Assembly: GCF_027111355.2 (NCBI RefSeq)
Contig: NZ_CP114291.2
Coordinates: 1,364,001 to 1,428,000 of the forward strand
DNA length: 64,000 bases
Origin: Flavobacterium eburneipallidum
GTDB lineage: Bacteria; Bacteroidota; Bacteroidia; Flavobacteriales; Flavobacteriaceae
Direction of reading: 5' to 3'
Shown in pieces: positions 34,932 through 43,738 of the stretch. Within the stretch, counting starts at the first letter, position 1. Each line of letters begins with the position of its first letter. Below the pieces are notes generated by a model. That model was not told the origin of the DNA and made no database searches. It worked only from the letters and a program-made list of their open reading frames with translations. Made by a program: the position numbers and the translations under genes.

Positions 34932-35744
34932 ATGAAGCAATTATTTGATGAAGTGTCCTTTAAATGCAGTGTTTTAGTAACTAAAAGCTACAGCACTTCA
35001 TTTTCTTTGGCTGTCAAAACACTTTCGCCAAGTATTCGTGATGCCATTTATAGCATTTATGGATTTGTGCGTTTTGCTGATGAAATTGTCGATTCATTTC
35101 ACGGTTTCGACAAAGAAACATTAATCAATGATTTTGAAAACGATTATTACAAAGCTCAAAAAATGGGTATTAGTTTAAACCCTATTTTGAATTCTTTTCT
35201 TCAATCTGTTAACAAATACAATATTTCAGACGATTTAATTCAGTCTTTTTTGAAAAGCATGAAAATGGATTTGGTCAAATCTGAATACAATAGCAAACAA
35301 GAATATGAAGAATACATTTATGGTTCAGCCGATGTGGTTGGATTGATGTGTCTAAAAGTTTTTGTGAATGGTAACGAAGCGATGCGATTGGGTTCGGCGT
35401 TTCAAAAAGTGAATTTTTTGCGAGATTTGAAAGACGATAATTTGGTTTTGAATCGAAATTACTTTCCAGGGGTCGATTTGAGTTCTTTTGACGAAAGTTC
35501 TAAAGCAATGATTATCAAAGAAATTGAAGAAGATTTTAGAGTGGCTTATGAAGGAATAAAAAAATTACCCATTGAAGCTAAATTTGGGGTTTATACTGCT
35601 TATGTTTATTATAAAAAATTATTAAAAAAACTAGAAAATACGCCTTGTCATAAAATTGGAGCCGAGAGAATTCGAGTTTCTAATTATTCAAAAGGGATTT
35701 TGTTTGCCAATTCTTTCGTATCTTACAAATTAAAATTGGTCTAG
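34932..35744 (+). CDS. crtB: Phytoene synthase
   Basis: A 270-aa squalene/phytoene synthase that joins two geranylgeranyl-PP. Seen: the first Asp-rich motif DEIVD (about residues 41-45), YIYGSADVVGLMCLKVF with the second conserved region, and NFLRDLKDDN, the second Asp-rich motif. Length and motifs fit CrtB. It lies between crtI and crtZ in the operon. Confidence 0.95.
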   Translation: MKQLFDEVSFKCSVLVTKSYSTSFSLAVKTLSPSIRDAIYSIYGFVRFADEIVDSFHGFDKETLINDFENDYYKAQKMGISLNPILNSFLQSVNKYNISDDLIQSFLKSMKMDLVKSEYNSKQEYEEYIYGSADVVGLMCLKVFVNGNEAMRLGSAFQKVNFLRDLKDDNLVLNRNYFPGVDLSSFDESSKAMIIKEIEEDFRVAYEGIKKLPIEAKFGVYTAYVYYKKLLKKLENTPCHKIGAERIRVSNYSKGILFANSFVSYKLKLV

Positions 35745-35781
35745 TTTTTAGCTTAAAATTTCAACTATAAAATAGTAAAAA

Positions 35782-36222
35782 ATGACATCTTTTCTGATTG
35801 TTTTAGGTACATATTTGATAATGGAATGCATTACTTGGTGTACGCACAAATTTGTGATGCACGGTTTTTTGTGGTATTTACACGAAGATCACCATCAGCC
35901 GAAATATGCTAATATCTTTGAACGTAATGATTTGTTTTTTGTGATTTTTGCCATTCCGAGTATTCTGCTTTTTTATTTTGGAGCCGAGGCTGGTTTTGAT
36001 TACAAATTTTTTATTGGCTTGGGTATTTTTGCCTACGGTTTGAGTTATTTTATCGTGCATGATATCTTTATCCATCAACGATTTAAGTTGTTCAAGAATA
36101 CCAAAAACAAATATTTACTCGCCTTGAGAAAAGGACACAAAGTTCACCACAAACACCTTGGCAAAGAAGACGGAGAATGTTTCGGGATGTTGTTTGTTCC
36201 TTTCAAATACTTTAAAAAATAA
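35782..36222 (+). CDS. crtZ: Beta-carotene hydroxylase
   Basis: A 146-aa di-iron membrane hydroxylase that makes zeaxanthin from beta-carotene. Its His boxes are all visible: HKFVMHG, HEDHHQP, HDIFIHQRF and HKVHHKH. Four hydrophobic segments alternate with them. The position after crtB and before crtY-type cyclase predicts that the end product of the pathway is zeaxanthin. Confidence 0.95.
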   Translation: MTSFLIVLGTYLIMECITWCTHKFVMHGFLWYLHEDHHQPKYANIFERNDLFFVIFAIPSILLFYFGAEAGFDYKFFIGLGIFAYGLSYFIVHDIFIHQRFKLFKNTKNKYLLALRKGHKVHHKHLGKEDGECFGMLFVPFKYFKK

Positions 36223-36231
36223 TGTTCCAAC

Positions 36232-36264
36232 ATCTTTGTCAAAGTTCAAAACTTTGACAAAGAT
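36232..36264. repeat. Perfect 15-bp hairpin between crtZ and crtY
   Basis: ATCTTTGTCAAAGTT (36232-36246) pairs exactly with 36250-36264 across a 3-nt loop. There is no T tract, so it is not a terminator. It may shape mRNA stability of the operon. Confidence 0.75.
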
Positions 36265-36276
36265 TAATTCAAAAAT

Positions 36277-36951
36277 ATGTCATTATACTTTTTCCTAAAT
36301 ATCGCTTCCTTTATTATTCCGTTTCTGTATAGTTTCGAGAATCGAATGAAGTATATAAAAAGATGGAAAGCTGTTTTTTCTGCCATCATTATTACGGCAA
36401 TTTTCTTTATTATTTGGGATATTATTTTTACTAAAATAGGAGTGTGGAGTTTCAATCCTCGCTATCATTCGGGTGTAGAATTCTTTGATTTGCCTATTGA
36501 GGAATGGTTGTTTTTTATCTGTATTCCTTATGCCAGCCTGTTCATTCACTTTGCCTTTCATTATTTTTGTCCCAATATTGCATTGACTGATAAAGCGGTT
36601 AAAATCATCTATTGGATTTTGATGTTAGTACTTTTGCCAGTACTTTTTGTAAACTATGATAAATGGTACACGGCTATAAATTACAGTGTTTTTGTTCTCT
36701 TATTGACTTATACTGTTTTTAAAGTGCCTTATATTTTGAATACGTTTTTCATCACTTTTCTTATCATATTAATTCCATTTGCGATAGTCAACGGAATCCT
36801 AACAGGTAGTTTTATTGATGAGCCAGTCGTAATGTATAATAATTCCGAAAATTTAGGAATTCGATTAGGGACAATCCCAATTGAAGATGTAGGATATGCC
36901 TTTTCGATGTTGTTGATGAGTTTGGTTTTGATTAAAAAAATAGAAAAATAA
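36277..36951 (+). CDS. crtY: Lycopene cyclase, CrtYcd fused type
   Basis: A 224-aa membrane protein with six or seven spans. Two lycopene cyclase domain repeats are seen, each with a PxE(E/D) element: DLPIEEWLFFICIPYASLF (about 69-87) and TIPIEDVGYAFSMLLMSLVL near the C-terminus. This is the single-chain form of the CrtYc/CrtYd heterodimer. It closes both rings of lycopene to give beta-carotene. It is part of the crt operon. Confidence 0.92.
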   Translation: MSLYFFLNIASFIIPFLYSFENRMKYIKRWKAVFSAIIITAIFFIIWDIIFTKIGVWSFNPRYHSGVEFFDLPIEEWLFFICIPYASLFIHFAFHYFCPNIALTDKAVKIIYWILMLVLLPVLFVNYDKWYTAINYSVFVLLLTYTVFKVPYILNTFFITFLIILIPFAIVNGILTGSFIDEPVVMYNNSENLGIRLGTIPIEDVGYAFSMLLMSLVLIKKIEK

Positions 36952-36958
36952 TTAATTA

Positions 36959-37017
36959 GCCACGGATTAAACGGATTTACACTGATTTTTATTTTTTTAA
37001 TCTGTTAAAATCTGTGG
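36959..37017. repeat. Imperfect palindrome before the SRPBCC gene
   Basis: The left arm GCCACGGATTAAACGGATT (36959-36977) pairs, with G-U steps and one gap, with the right arm near 36999-37017 that ends CTGTGGC. Confidence 0.65.
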
Positions 37018-37031
37018 CGAAAAAAACTAAA

Positions 37032-37493
37032 ATGAAAGTATATAAAAAAGAAACCGTTCAGCACATCAACGCAACAATCGAAGAATGTTGGGCTTTTTTC
37101 TCTAGTCCAAGAAATTTACAAAAAATCACACCAGAAACTATGGGTTTCATCATAACTGATTTTGATGAAAAATCCATGTATGCTGGGCAAATTATTCAAT
37201 ACAAAGTATCGCCTCTTGCGGGTATAAAATTGCGATGGACAACTGAAATTACTGTCGTAAAAGACAGAGAATATTTTATCGACGAACAACGTTTTGGACC
37301 ATACACTTTATGGCATCACAAACACTTTTTTGAACCAACTGAAAACGGTGTAAAAATGACCGATGTGGTGCATTATGCTTTGCCGTTGGGATTTATTGGT
37401 CAAATAATGAATACTTTGGTAGTCAAAAATAAGCTCAAAGAAATTTTTGAGTACCGAGTGCAAGCCGTAAACAAAATCTTCAATTCTAAATAA
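37032..37493 (+). CDS. SRPBCC-fold ligand-binding protein
   Basis: A 153-aa protein of the START/SRPBCC fold, starting at ATG 37032 (MKVYKKETVQHINA). The frame opens at 37014 inside the palindrome before it. Seen: the N-terminal strand, ATIEECWAFFSSPRNLQKITPETMGF as the family helix-turn, and FEPTENGVKMTDVVHYALPLG. The ligand is unknown. It precedes the photolyase gene and overlaps it at the stop, a pairing seen in other light-regulated loci. Confidence 0.85.
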   Translation: MKVYKKETVQHINATIEECWAFFSSPRNLQKITPETMGFIITDFDEKSMYAGQIIQYKVSPLAGIKLRWTTEITVVKDREYFIDEQRFGPYTLWHHKHFFEPTENGVKMTDVVHYALPLGFIGQIMNTLVVKNKLKEIFEYRVQAVNKIFNSK

Positions 37494-38788
37494 TGATAAA
37501 GCAAGCAGTGACTCTTTTTTGGTTTCGTAGGGATTTACGATTGGAAGATAATGTGGGATTGTTTCATGCTCTGAAGTCGCAATATCCAGTAATTCCGTTG
37601 TTTATTTTTGATGAAGCTATTTTGAATAGTTTGCCAAAGAATGATGCTAGAGTGGGTTTTATTCACGAATCGCTTTCAAAAATTAATGAAAAACTACAAG
37701 AAATAGGAAGTTCGCTTTTAGTCAAAAAAGGAAAAACTCCAGCCGTTTGGCAACAGCTCATTCAAGAATTTGAAGTAAAAGAAGTTTTCTTCAATAAGGA
37801 TTACGAACCTTTTGCTATTCAAAGAGACTTGGCTATAAGCGAATTATTAAAAGCGAATAATGTAAGTTCGTTTTCATTCAAGGATCAAGTTATTTTTGAA
37901 GAAAAAGAAATCACCAAATCCGATGGATTGCCCTATACGGTTTATACGCCTTATAAAAACAAATGGTTAGAAAACTATAAATTGATTGCACCTGTTCCTG
38001 AATATGACGCAACTAATTATTTTTCTAATTTCTATAAAAGCGATTTTGTTTTTCCAACTTTAGAACAAATTGGGTTTGAAGAAAATACCATAAAAGTAAT
38101 TCCTCATAACCTGAAAAACGTGGCTACTTATCACGAAACCCGTGATTTTCCAGCCTTGAATACCACTACTTATCTTTCGCCACATTTGCGTTTTGGAACG
38201 GTGAGTATTCGAAAATTAGTCAATTGGGCAGTTCGAAAAAATGATGTATTCTTGAGTGAATTGATTTGGAGAGAGTTTTTTATGCAAATTCTATTTAGTT
38301 TCCCAAAAGTGGTTACGAATAATTTTAAATCTGCTTATGACGGAATCCAATGGCGGAATGATGAAGCAGATTTCAAGCGCTGGTGTTCGGGAACCACTGG
38401 TTATCCAATGGTTGATGCGGGAATGCGAGAACTGAACGCAACAGGTTATATGCACAATCGGGTTCGAATGGTGGTAGCGAGTTTTCTTTGCAAACATTTA
38501 CTACTTCCTTGGCAATGGGGCGAAGCTTATTTTGCACAGAAATTATTGGATTACGAATTGGCAGCCAACGTAGGAAACTGGCAATGGGCTGCAGGAACAG
38601 GTTGCGATGCTGCGCCTTATTTCCGAGTTTTCAATCCCGAAATTCAACTCAAGAAATTTGACGAAAAAGGAATTTACATTCGAAAATGGATTCCTGAATT
38701 CGATTTAGGATATGGTCAACCAATGGTAGATCATGCACTAGCTAGAGATCGGGCAATTGCTACTTATAAAGCGGGAATTTTGAAGTGA
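37493..38788 (+). CDS. phr: Deoxyribodipyrimidine photolyase
   Basis: A 431-aa FAD enzyme that repairs cyclobutane pyrimidine dimers with blue light. Seen: the N-terminal photolyase Rossmann domain (LFWFRRDLRLEDNVGLFHAL, near 8-27), the FAD domain with SELIWREFFMQILF, RWCSGTTGYPMVDAGMREL (in part), NRVRMVVASFL and DYELAANVGNWQWAAGTGCDA (in part). The antenna cofactor might be MTHF, and folE lies in the neighbouring operon. Its start overlaps the stop of the SRPBCC gene. Confidence 0.96.
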   Translation: MIKQAVTLFWFRRDLRLEDNVGLFHALKSQYPVIPLFIFDEAILNSLPKNDARVGFIHESLSKINEKLQEIGSSLLVKKGKTPAVWQQLIQEFEVKEVFFNKDYEPFAIQRDLAISELLKANNVSSFSFKDQVIFEEKEITKSDGLPYTVYTPYKNKWLENYKLIAPVPEYDATNYFSNFYKSDFVFPTLEQIGFEENTIKVIPHNLKNVATYHETRDFPALNTTTYLSPHLRFGTVSIRKLVNWAVRKNDVFLSELIWREFFMQILFSFPKVVTNNFKSAYDGIQWRNDEADFKRWCSGTTGYPMVDAGMRELNATGYMHNRVRMVVASFLCKHLLLPWQWGEAYFAQKLLDYELAANVGNWQWAAGTGCDAAPYFRVFNPEIQLKKFDEKGIYIRKWIPEFDLGYGQPMVDHALARDRAIATYKAGILK

Positions 38789-38796
38789 TTTTTTTA

Positions 38797-38853
38797 AACC
38801 ATTAAGAAAGTTAAGTTTTTATTCTTTAATGAACTTTAACTTTCTTAACGGTT
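38797..38853. repeat. Palindrome after the photolyase gene
   Basis: AACCATTAAGAAAGTTAAG on the left (38797-38815) pairs with CTTTCTTAACGGTT on the right (38840-38853) with few mismatches. It probably ends the crt-phr transcript, although a clean T tract is absent. Confidence 0.6.
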
Positions 38854-38875
38854 TTGCGGTTTTATAATTTGAAAA

Positions 38876-38892
38876 CTTATATGACTTATATG
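38876..38892. repeat. Copy of the CTTATATGACTTATATG block
   Basis: This 17-nt block is identical to the right arm of the palindrome at 25559-25575; the identity extends to 24 nt when flanks are counted. Only one arm is present here. Confidence 0.7.
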
Positions 38893-38903
38893 TTTCAAAA
38901 TTT

Positions 38904-40322
38904 TTATTGAATTAATTTATTCAACATTCCTTGAAAAATAAATCCATGAAAGGGCAAAACCGCATACCAATAGAGTTTTCCCCAAATACCTTTTGGTCTA
39001 AAAGTAGCCGATTGATACAACGTATTATTGATGATTTTGAATTCCAGCCAAGCCTCGCCTGGTAATTTCATTTCGGCAAATAGGATTAATTTTCCTTCTT
39101 CTTTATTGGCATACAAAACACGCCAAAAATCCAATGCGTCTCCCGAGTGAATTTCATGTTTGTTGGTTCTTCCTCTGCGAGAGCCAACTCCGCCATACAA
39201 TTTGTCGATGAAACCTCTCAAACTCCAAAGCCAATCACCATAATACCAGCCTGTTTCGCCACCAATCGACCAAATCCGTTCGATGGTAAATGCTCTATTT
39301 ATAATTTCTTTTTTTCGTCGGTCGATGAAACAATCTTTTTTTGGAACTTTCAAATATTCAGAAATATTACTGTTAAATCTACCACTAACTAATGAATCTT
39401 TCCAACTCGATGCTACTTTGTCTTCATCTACTTTGATCAAGGCTCTTGCTAATGCTTGTTCATAAGTCATAGGTTGTACGCCCAATAAATTATTGATTTT
39501 GTTGTTCCTGCAAATCACCTCCACTTTCATGCTGCTGACCAATGCTGAAGCCAGTTTATAAGAAGTTGAAGTCACAAAATACAACCAATAAGAAGATAAT
39601 TTAGGAGTCATTACTGGAACGGTAAAAATCCATCTTTTTAATTTTTTTGCTTTGGCAAAACCCAATAACATTTCTTTGTAAGTAAGAATATCAGGACCGC
39701 CAATGTCAAAATTCTTACCATAAGTAACAGGATTTAAAAGTGATTTTGACAAGAATTCCAAAACATCGTTGATGGCAATGGGCTGGCATTTAGTATTCAA
39801 CCATTTTGGGGTAATCATAATCGGGAGTTTGTTGACCAAATCCCGGATTATTTCGAATGAAGCGCTGCCAGAACCCACAATAATTCCAGCCCGAAGTGTT
39901 GTTACAGCAAAGTTTCCTGTATCCAAAACATCTTCTACTTTTTTTCTGGATGATAAATGTTTGGAAAGAGAGGTGTCATTTACGATTCCGCTCAAATAAA
40001 TGACTTGTTTTACTTGTGTTTGATTCAACCGGTGGACAAAATTTTCAGCCGAAATCTTTTCAAATTCATCATAATTTGTAGCAGAACTTGACATGGAATG
40101 AATTAAATAAAACGCAGCGTCAATAGTGTCAGGAATGGCAGACAATGTTTCGTTTTTTAAAAAATCGACTTCAATAACGCTGATGTTATTTAAAAATTTT
40201 TTGGGAGTATAAAACCTGTTTTTATCTCTTACGCAACAGATAATTTCGTGACCTTGTGCTACCAAAATAGGTAAAAGTCGCTTGCCGATATAGCCTGTTG
40301 CGCCTGTTAAGAGAATTTTCAT
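38904..40322 (-). CDS. SDR-family NAD(P)-binding protein with DUF2867 domain
   Basis: A 472-aa protein. The N-terminal half is an extended SDR (MKILLTGATGYIGKRLLPIL, GATGYIG at 7-13); the C-terminal half has the DUF2867 pattern (IWSIGGETGWYYGDWLWSLRG; SGDALDFWRVLYA; LWAV-like tail). Such proteins accompany light-regulated photolyase genes in several bacteria, but the substrate is not known. It is the last gene of the minus-strand operon. Confidence 0.88.
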   Translation of the reverse strand: MKILLTGATGYIGKRLLPILVAQGHEIICCVRDKNRFYTPKKFLNNISVIEVDFLKNETLSAIPDTIDAAFYLIHSMSSSATNYDEFEKISAENFVHRLNQTQVKQVIYLSGIVNDTSLSKHLSSRKKVEDVLDTGNFAVTTLRAGIIVGSGSASFEIIRDLVNKLPIMITPKWLNTKCQPIAINDVLEFLSKSLLNPVTYGKNFDIGGPDILTYKEMLLGFAKAKKLKRWIFTVPVMTPKLSSYWLYFVTSTSYKLASALVSSMKVEVICRNNKINNLLGVQPMTYEQALARALIKVDEDKVASSWKDSLVSGRFNSNISEYLKVPKKDCFIDRRKKEIINRAFTIERIWSIGGETGWYYGDWLWSLRGFIDKLYGGVGSRRGRTNKHEIHSGDALDFWRVLYANKEEGKLILFAEMKLPGEAWLEFKIINNTLYQSATFRPKGIWGKLYWYAVLPFHGFIFQGMLNKLIQ

Positions 40323-40345
40323 CTGTTTTATTTTGAATCATTTAT

Positions 40346-40957
40346 TTAACTCAATTTATTCGAAACCAAACTAATAAATTCTTTTCTGGTTTTGTTTTTT
40401 TCGAAAGCTCCGTTAAAGGACGAAGTTGTCGTAACCGAGTTTTGTTTTTGAATGCCTCGCATGCACATACACATGTGTTGGGCTTCAATAACCACGGCAA
40501 CTCCCAGGGGTTCTAGCGCATCTTGAATGCAATTTTTTATCTCGTCTGTTAGTCTTTCTTGTACTTGCATTCTTCTGGCAAAAGCATCCACAATTCTAGG
40601 GATTTTGCTTAATCCAACAATCTTTCCATTTGGAATATAAGCTACATGCGCTTTTCCAAAAAAAGGCAACATGTGGTGTTCGCACATCGAATATACTTCA
40701 ATGTCTTTTACTACAATCATTTGCTTATGGTCTTCAGTAAAAAGTGCCGATTTTAAAATTTCTAAAGGATCTAGCCCATAACCGTGAGTTAAATATTGCA
40801 TCGCTTTCGCAGCTCTTTCGGGTGTTTTTTGCAAACCTTCTCGATTTACATTTTCGCCTAAATTGGCTATTATCGATTTGTAATTTTCGGCTAATATTGT
40901 GGTTGTTTCCTCGTCGTATTGTTCAATTCTGTTGTAGCTGCGTATTTCTTTTATCAT
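40346..40957 (-). CDS. folE: GTP cyclohydrolase I
   Basis: A 203-aa enzyme that starts folate and pterin synthesis (GTP to dihydroneopterin triphosphate). Seen: [19 protein letters not shown] (zinc Cys and His pair), [23 protein letters not shown] (in part), and [17 protein letters not shown] with the third zinc ligand and active-site residues. In a light-induced setting it would supply folate, whose methenyl form serves as photolyase antenna. It lies between two SDR genes in the operon. Confidence 0.96.
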   Translation of the reverse strand: MIKEIRSYNRIEQYDEETTTILAENYKSIIANLGENVNREGLQKTPERAAKAMQYLTHGYGLDPLEILKSALFTEDHKQMIVVKDIEVYSMCEHHMLPFFGKAHVAYIPNGKIVGLSKIPRIVDAFARRMQVQERLTDEIKNCIQDALEPLGVAVVIEAQHMCMCMRGIQKQNSVTTTSSFNGAFEKNKTRKEFISLVSNKLS

Positions 40958-40974
40958 TTTTTTGCTGTTGTTGT

Positions 40975-41658
40975 TTATAATTTGAATGTTACAATTCCAT
41001 AATCCATTTCAAAAACCTGCCCAGAGATAGATTTGGCTTCATCCGAAATCAGGTAATTCGCCATACTTGCTACTTCTTCGGGTTTCAAATAATTCTTCAT
41101 CGGGTGGCGTTCCATCATATTTTCTTTCATCCGATCGTTTCGGAGAATTCCTGCTGCCAATGTAGTTTCAGTAATGGTAGGAGCAATGGCATTTACCCGA
41201 ACCACCGAAGCCAATTCTGCCCCAAGCGATTTGACCAAACCTTCAACTCCTGCTTTTGCTGTAGCGATGCTGGCGTGAAAAGGCATTCCTAATTTTGCCG
41301 CTACCGTACTAAATAAAACAATGGATGGATTGGTTCCTTTTTTCAAAACGGGCAAATATTTTTGAATGCTTTTTACAGCTCCAATCACGTTAATTTCGAA
41401 ATCATTTCTAAAATCATCGATGCTTAAACTGCCAATGGGTTTTAAGTTTATCGAACCTGGACAATAAATCAAAACATCAATATTTTCGATATCTGGAAGC
41501 GTATCTTTTAAAACATCTAATTCATAATGTTTCAAATTGTGATGTGAAATTTCGGGGGTATTTCTGCTAATATTATAGACTTGATTTTTTTCTAACTGTT
41601 GCAACAAAATGGCGTTTCCAATGCCTTTGCTGCCGCCAATGATTAGGATATTTTTCAT
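40975..41658 (-). CDS. Short-chain dehydrogenase-like protein, no catalytic Tyr
   Basis: A 227-aa SDR. Seen: GGSKGIG (9-15), [13 protein letters not shown], the conserved Ser in [10 protein letters not shown], and [17 protein letters not shown]. The usual YxxxK reads IxxxK (ASIATAK), so the catalytic Tyr is missing. The fold and cofactor site look intact. It may act as a non-catalytic NAD(P)-binding partner or use a different mechanism. It lies in the operon with folE and the ABC1 kinase. Confidence 0.88.
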   Translation of the reverse strand: MKNILIIGGSKGIGNAILLQQLEKNQVYNISRNTPEISHHNLKHYELDVLKDTLPDIENIDVLIYCPGSINLKPIGSLSIDDFRNDFEINVIGAVKSIQKYLPVLKKGTNPSIVLFSTVAAKLGMPFHASIATAKAGVEGLVKSLGAELASVVRVNAIAPTITETTLAAGILRNDRMKENMMERHPMKNYLKPEEVASMANYLISDEAKSISGQVFEMDYGIVTFKL

Positions 41659-41661
41659 TTG

Positions 41662-42963
41662 TTATTGATATTTTTTAAATTCATTGACTACAATTTTCGC
41701 TTTCAAATCGAACATCAAATTGTATAATCCAAAGAAAGTTCGGTTCATGTATATAAAATGTTTCGACCCTCGATTGCCGTTCATTTTTCGAAGATTGGTG
41801 TCCTTTGAAAATCGTTCGCCCAATTGTGCAATATTTTGAAAAAATTCTTCGTCTGAAAAATTGAAAGTTTCGGATTGAAACGGTTGGGTAAACAACGATA
41901 ACAAATCGTAAAACATCGTAGTGAAATACTCAATTTCTTCTTGAGAATCATCGGTGCGAAGAATTTCTAATTCAAATAATTTGTCGCTAAACAATTGGGT
42001 ATTATCTATTACTTCTTTGTTGATTAACTCAAAATAAGGAACGTAAAAATCGTTAGGAATTTGTTTCATACAACCAAAATCAAGTGCTACCAATTGATTT
42101 TCGGCATTTACCAAGAAATTTCCAGGATGTGGATCGGCGTGCACTTTTCTTAAAATATGAATTTGGTACATATAAAAATCCCAAAGTGCCTGACCAATTT
42201 TATCAGCGATTTCTTGATTATTGTTCTTGAATTCGGATAAATGTACGCCCGTCATCCAATCCATCGTGATGATTTTATCGGAAGAATATTCAGGATAATA
42301 GTGTGGGAAAACCAGATTTTCTATTTTTTGGCAAGCATCCACTACTTCTTGACTTTGTTCAAGTTCCAACAAATAGTTGGTTTCCTCAATCAATTTGTCT
42401 TCCACTTCTTTGAAATATTTATCAGAATCCTTGCCTTGCAGATTGAACATTCGAATCGCAATAGGTTTTACCAAAGCCAAATCAGACGAAATACTATTGG
42501 CAACGCCCGGATATTGAATTTTTACCGCTAGTTTTTTACCATTTTTTACCGCCAAATGCACCTGACCAATACTGGCAGCATTCACGGAATTGGCATTGAA
42601 TTCGTCGAAGATTTCATAAGGTGTTTTGCCAAAATTGGATTTAAAAGTTTTTAAAACCAATGGAGCAGAAAGTGGCGGAACCGAGAATTGCGACAACGAA
42701 AATTTCTCTACATAAGCCTGTGGCAAAAAACTCTTGTCCATGCTCAACATTTGGGCAACTTTCAGTGCACTTCCTTTCAGGCTTTTAAGTCCGTCATAAA
42801 TGTCTTCGGCATTGTCTTCGTTGAGTTTGTCACGAGTCAAATCGCTATTGACCATTTTCTCGCCGTAATATTTCAGATAATTTACGCCTACTTTAGCTCC
42901 GGTTTGCACCAGTTTTGTAGCTCTTTCAATTTTGGAAGTGGGGATATAGTCTATAGTCTTCAT
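41662..42963 (-). CDS. ABC1/UbiB-family atypical kinase
   Basis: A 433-aa protein of the AarF/UbiB family. Seen: the KxGQ-type motif as LKSLKGSALKVAQMLSMD (KxxQ), the ATP-site strand ASIGQVHLAVKNGKKLAVKIQYPGV (in part), and the metal site VHADPHPGNFLVN and LVALDFGCMKQI. The family supports quinone or lipid metabolism and photo-oxidative stress response. It overlaps the TetR-like gene by one base. Confidence 0.93.
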   Translation of the reverse strand: MKTIDYIPTSKIERATKLVQTGAKVGVNYLKYYGEKMVNSDLTRDKLNEDNAEDIYDGLKSLKGSALKVAQMLSMDKSFLPQAYVEKFSLSQFSVPPLSAPLVLKTFKSNFGKTPYEIFDEFNANSVNAASIGQVHLAVKNGKKLAVKIQYPGVANSISSDLALVKPIAIRMFNLQGKDSDKYFKEVEDKLIEETNYLLELEQSQEVVDACQKIENLVFPHYYPEYSSDKIITMDWMTGVHLSEFKNNNQEIADKIGQALWDFYMYQIHILRKVHADPHPGNFLVNAENQLVALDFGCMKQIPNDFYVPYFELINKEVIDNTQLFSDKLFELEILRTDDSQEEIEYFTTMFYDLLSLFTQPFQSETFNFSDEEFFQNIAQLGERFSKDTNLRKMNGNRGSKHFIYMNRTFFGLYNLMFDLKAKIVVNEFKKYQ

Positions 42964-43622
42964 TAATTTTTTTGTGTTTTTTCTTTGAAAAGGAATTTTC
43001 CAAAATCGATTAGGCTGTCCAATGGTGCGGTATTCATTAATTCGAATGATAGTTTCACGGATTTTTCGATGTAAATGTCGGTTTTTTCAAAAGCGGGAGA
43101 TTCATCATCCATCCAAAATTTCAAAGTCAATAATAATTGAATCCAAGCCGATTCTTGAATGGCTTTTTCTTGAAAATTTTGAAGTTTTTCGAATTGTATT
43201 CGCTCTTCATCCGTAATAATTCCCGAAACATAATTTTTGAATTCGTTTCGAAGACTCGAAAGTTGCATTAGATTTTTGAGTTGGTTTTGATGCTCTTTCA
43301 AACTCATCACCACATAACTTTTATTGGCTGACAGCATTTCGAAAAAAGTAAAATAAAAACTCAACATTTTACTCTTCATATCATAGGTCGAATAATTACC
43401 ATCTTTTTGAATTAATTCGACTGTTTTTTCTAAAAATATCTTGAAAATTTCTTTTTCAACACTTTCTAATGTGCCAAAAAAGGAGTAGAATTCTTTTTCA
43501 TCAAAGCCATTTTCTTTTGCAAAATGATACACTGATTTTGGCTTGGCATTATTTTCCAATTTGTAGTTCATGTACATCGAAACTATCTTGTCTTTGGTAA
43601 CTGCTGTTTTTTTGGTAGCCAT
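42963..43622 (-). CDS. TetR-family regulator-like protein
   Basis: A 219-aa protein with an N-terminal helical region (TKDKIVSMYMNYKLENNAKPKSVYHFAKENGFDEKEFYSFF, in part; positions 8-48) that fits a TetR DNA-binding domain, though the usual GxxxxxxxxIAxxAGVS is degenerate, and a long helical C-terminal part (TetR C-terminal type). It is the first gene of the minus operon, so it may regulate it. It starts just beside the shared operator. Confidence 0.75.
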   Translation of the reverse strand: MATKKTAVTKDKIVSMYMNYKLENNAKPKSVYHFAKENGFDEKEFYSFFGTLESVEKEIFKIFLEKTVELIQKDGNYSTYDMKSKMLSFYFTFFEMLSANKSYVVMSLKEHQNQLKNLMQLSSLRNEFKNYVSGIITDEERIQFEKLQNFQEKAIQESAWIQLLLTLKFWMDDESPAFEKTDIYIEKSVKLSFELMNTAPLDSLIDFGKFLFKEKTQKN

Positions 43623-43657
43623 TTTTTAGTTTTTTTAATTGGGTATAAAGATAAGTA

Positions 43658-43689
43658 ATGTTTAACTATATTTTGTAAAAGTTAAACAA
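43658..43689. promoter_or_regulatory. Operator 3: GTTTA-N18-TAAAC in a divergent promoter
   Basis: GTTTA (43660-43664) and TAAAC (43683-43687) have an 18-nt spacer, the same as operators 1 and 2. On the minus strand the block TTTTTGTTTAACTTTT (43677-43692) is identical to 33425-33440 at crtI. It can serve both the TetR-to-SDR operon and the TIGR01777 gene. Confidence 0.78.
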
Positions 43690-43726
43690 AAATATATGTT
43701 AATGTTTTACATTTGTCAAAAAAACT

Positions 43727-43734
43727 TATATTTG
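43727..43734 (+). promoter_or_regulatory. -7 element of the TIGR01777 gene
   Basis: TATATTTG ends 4 nt before the ATG at 43739, so the transcript would be leaderless. No TTG lies at the normal spacing. Confidence 0.55.
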
Positions 43735-43738
43735 GAAG

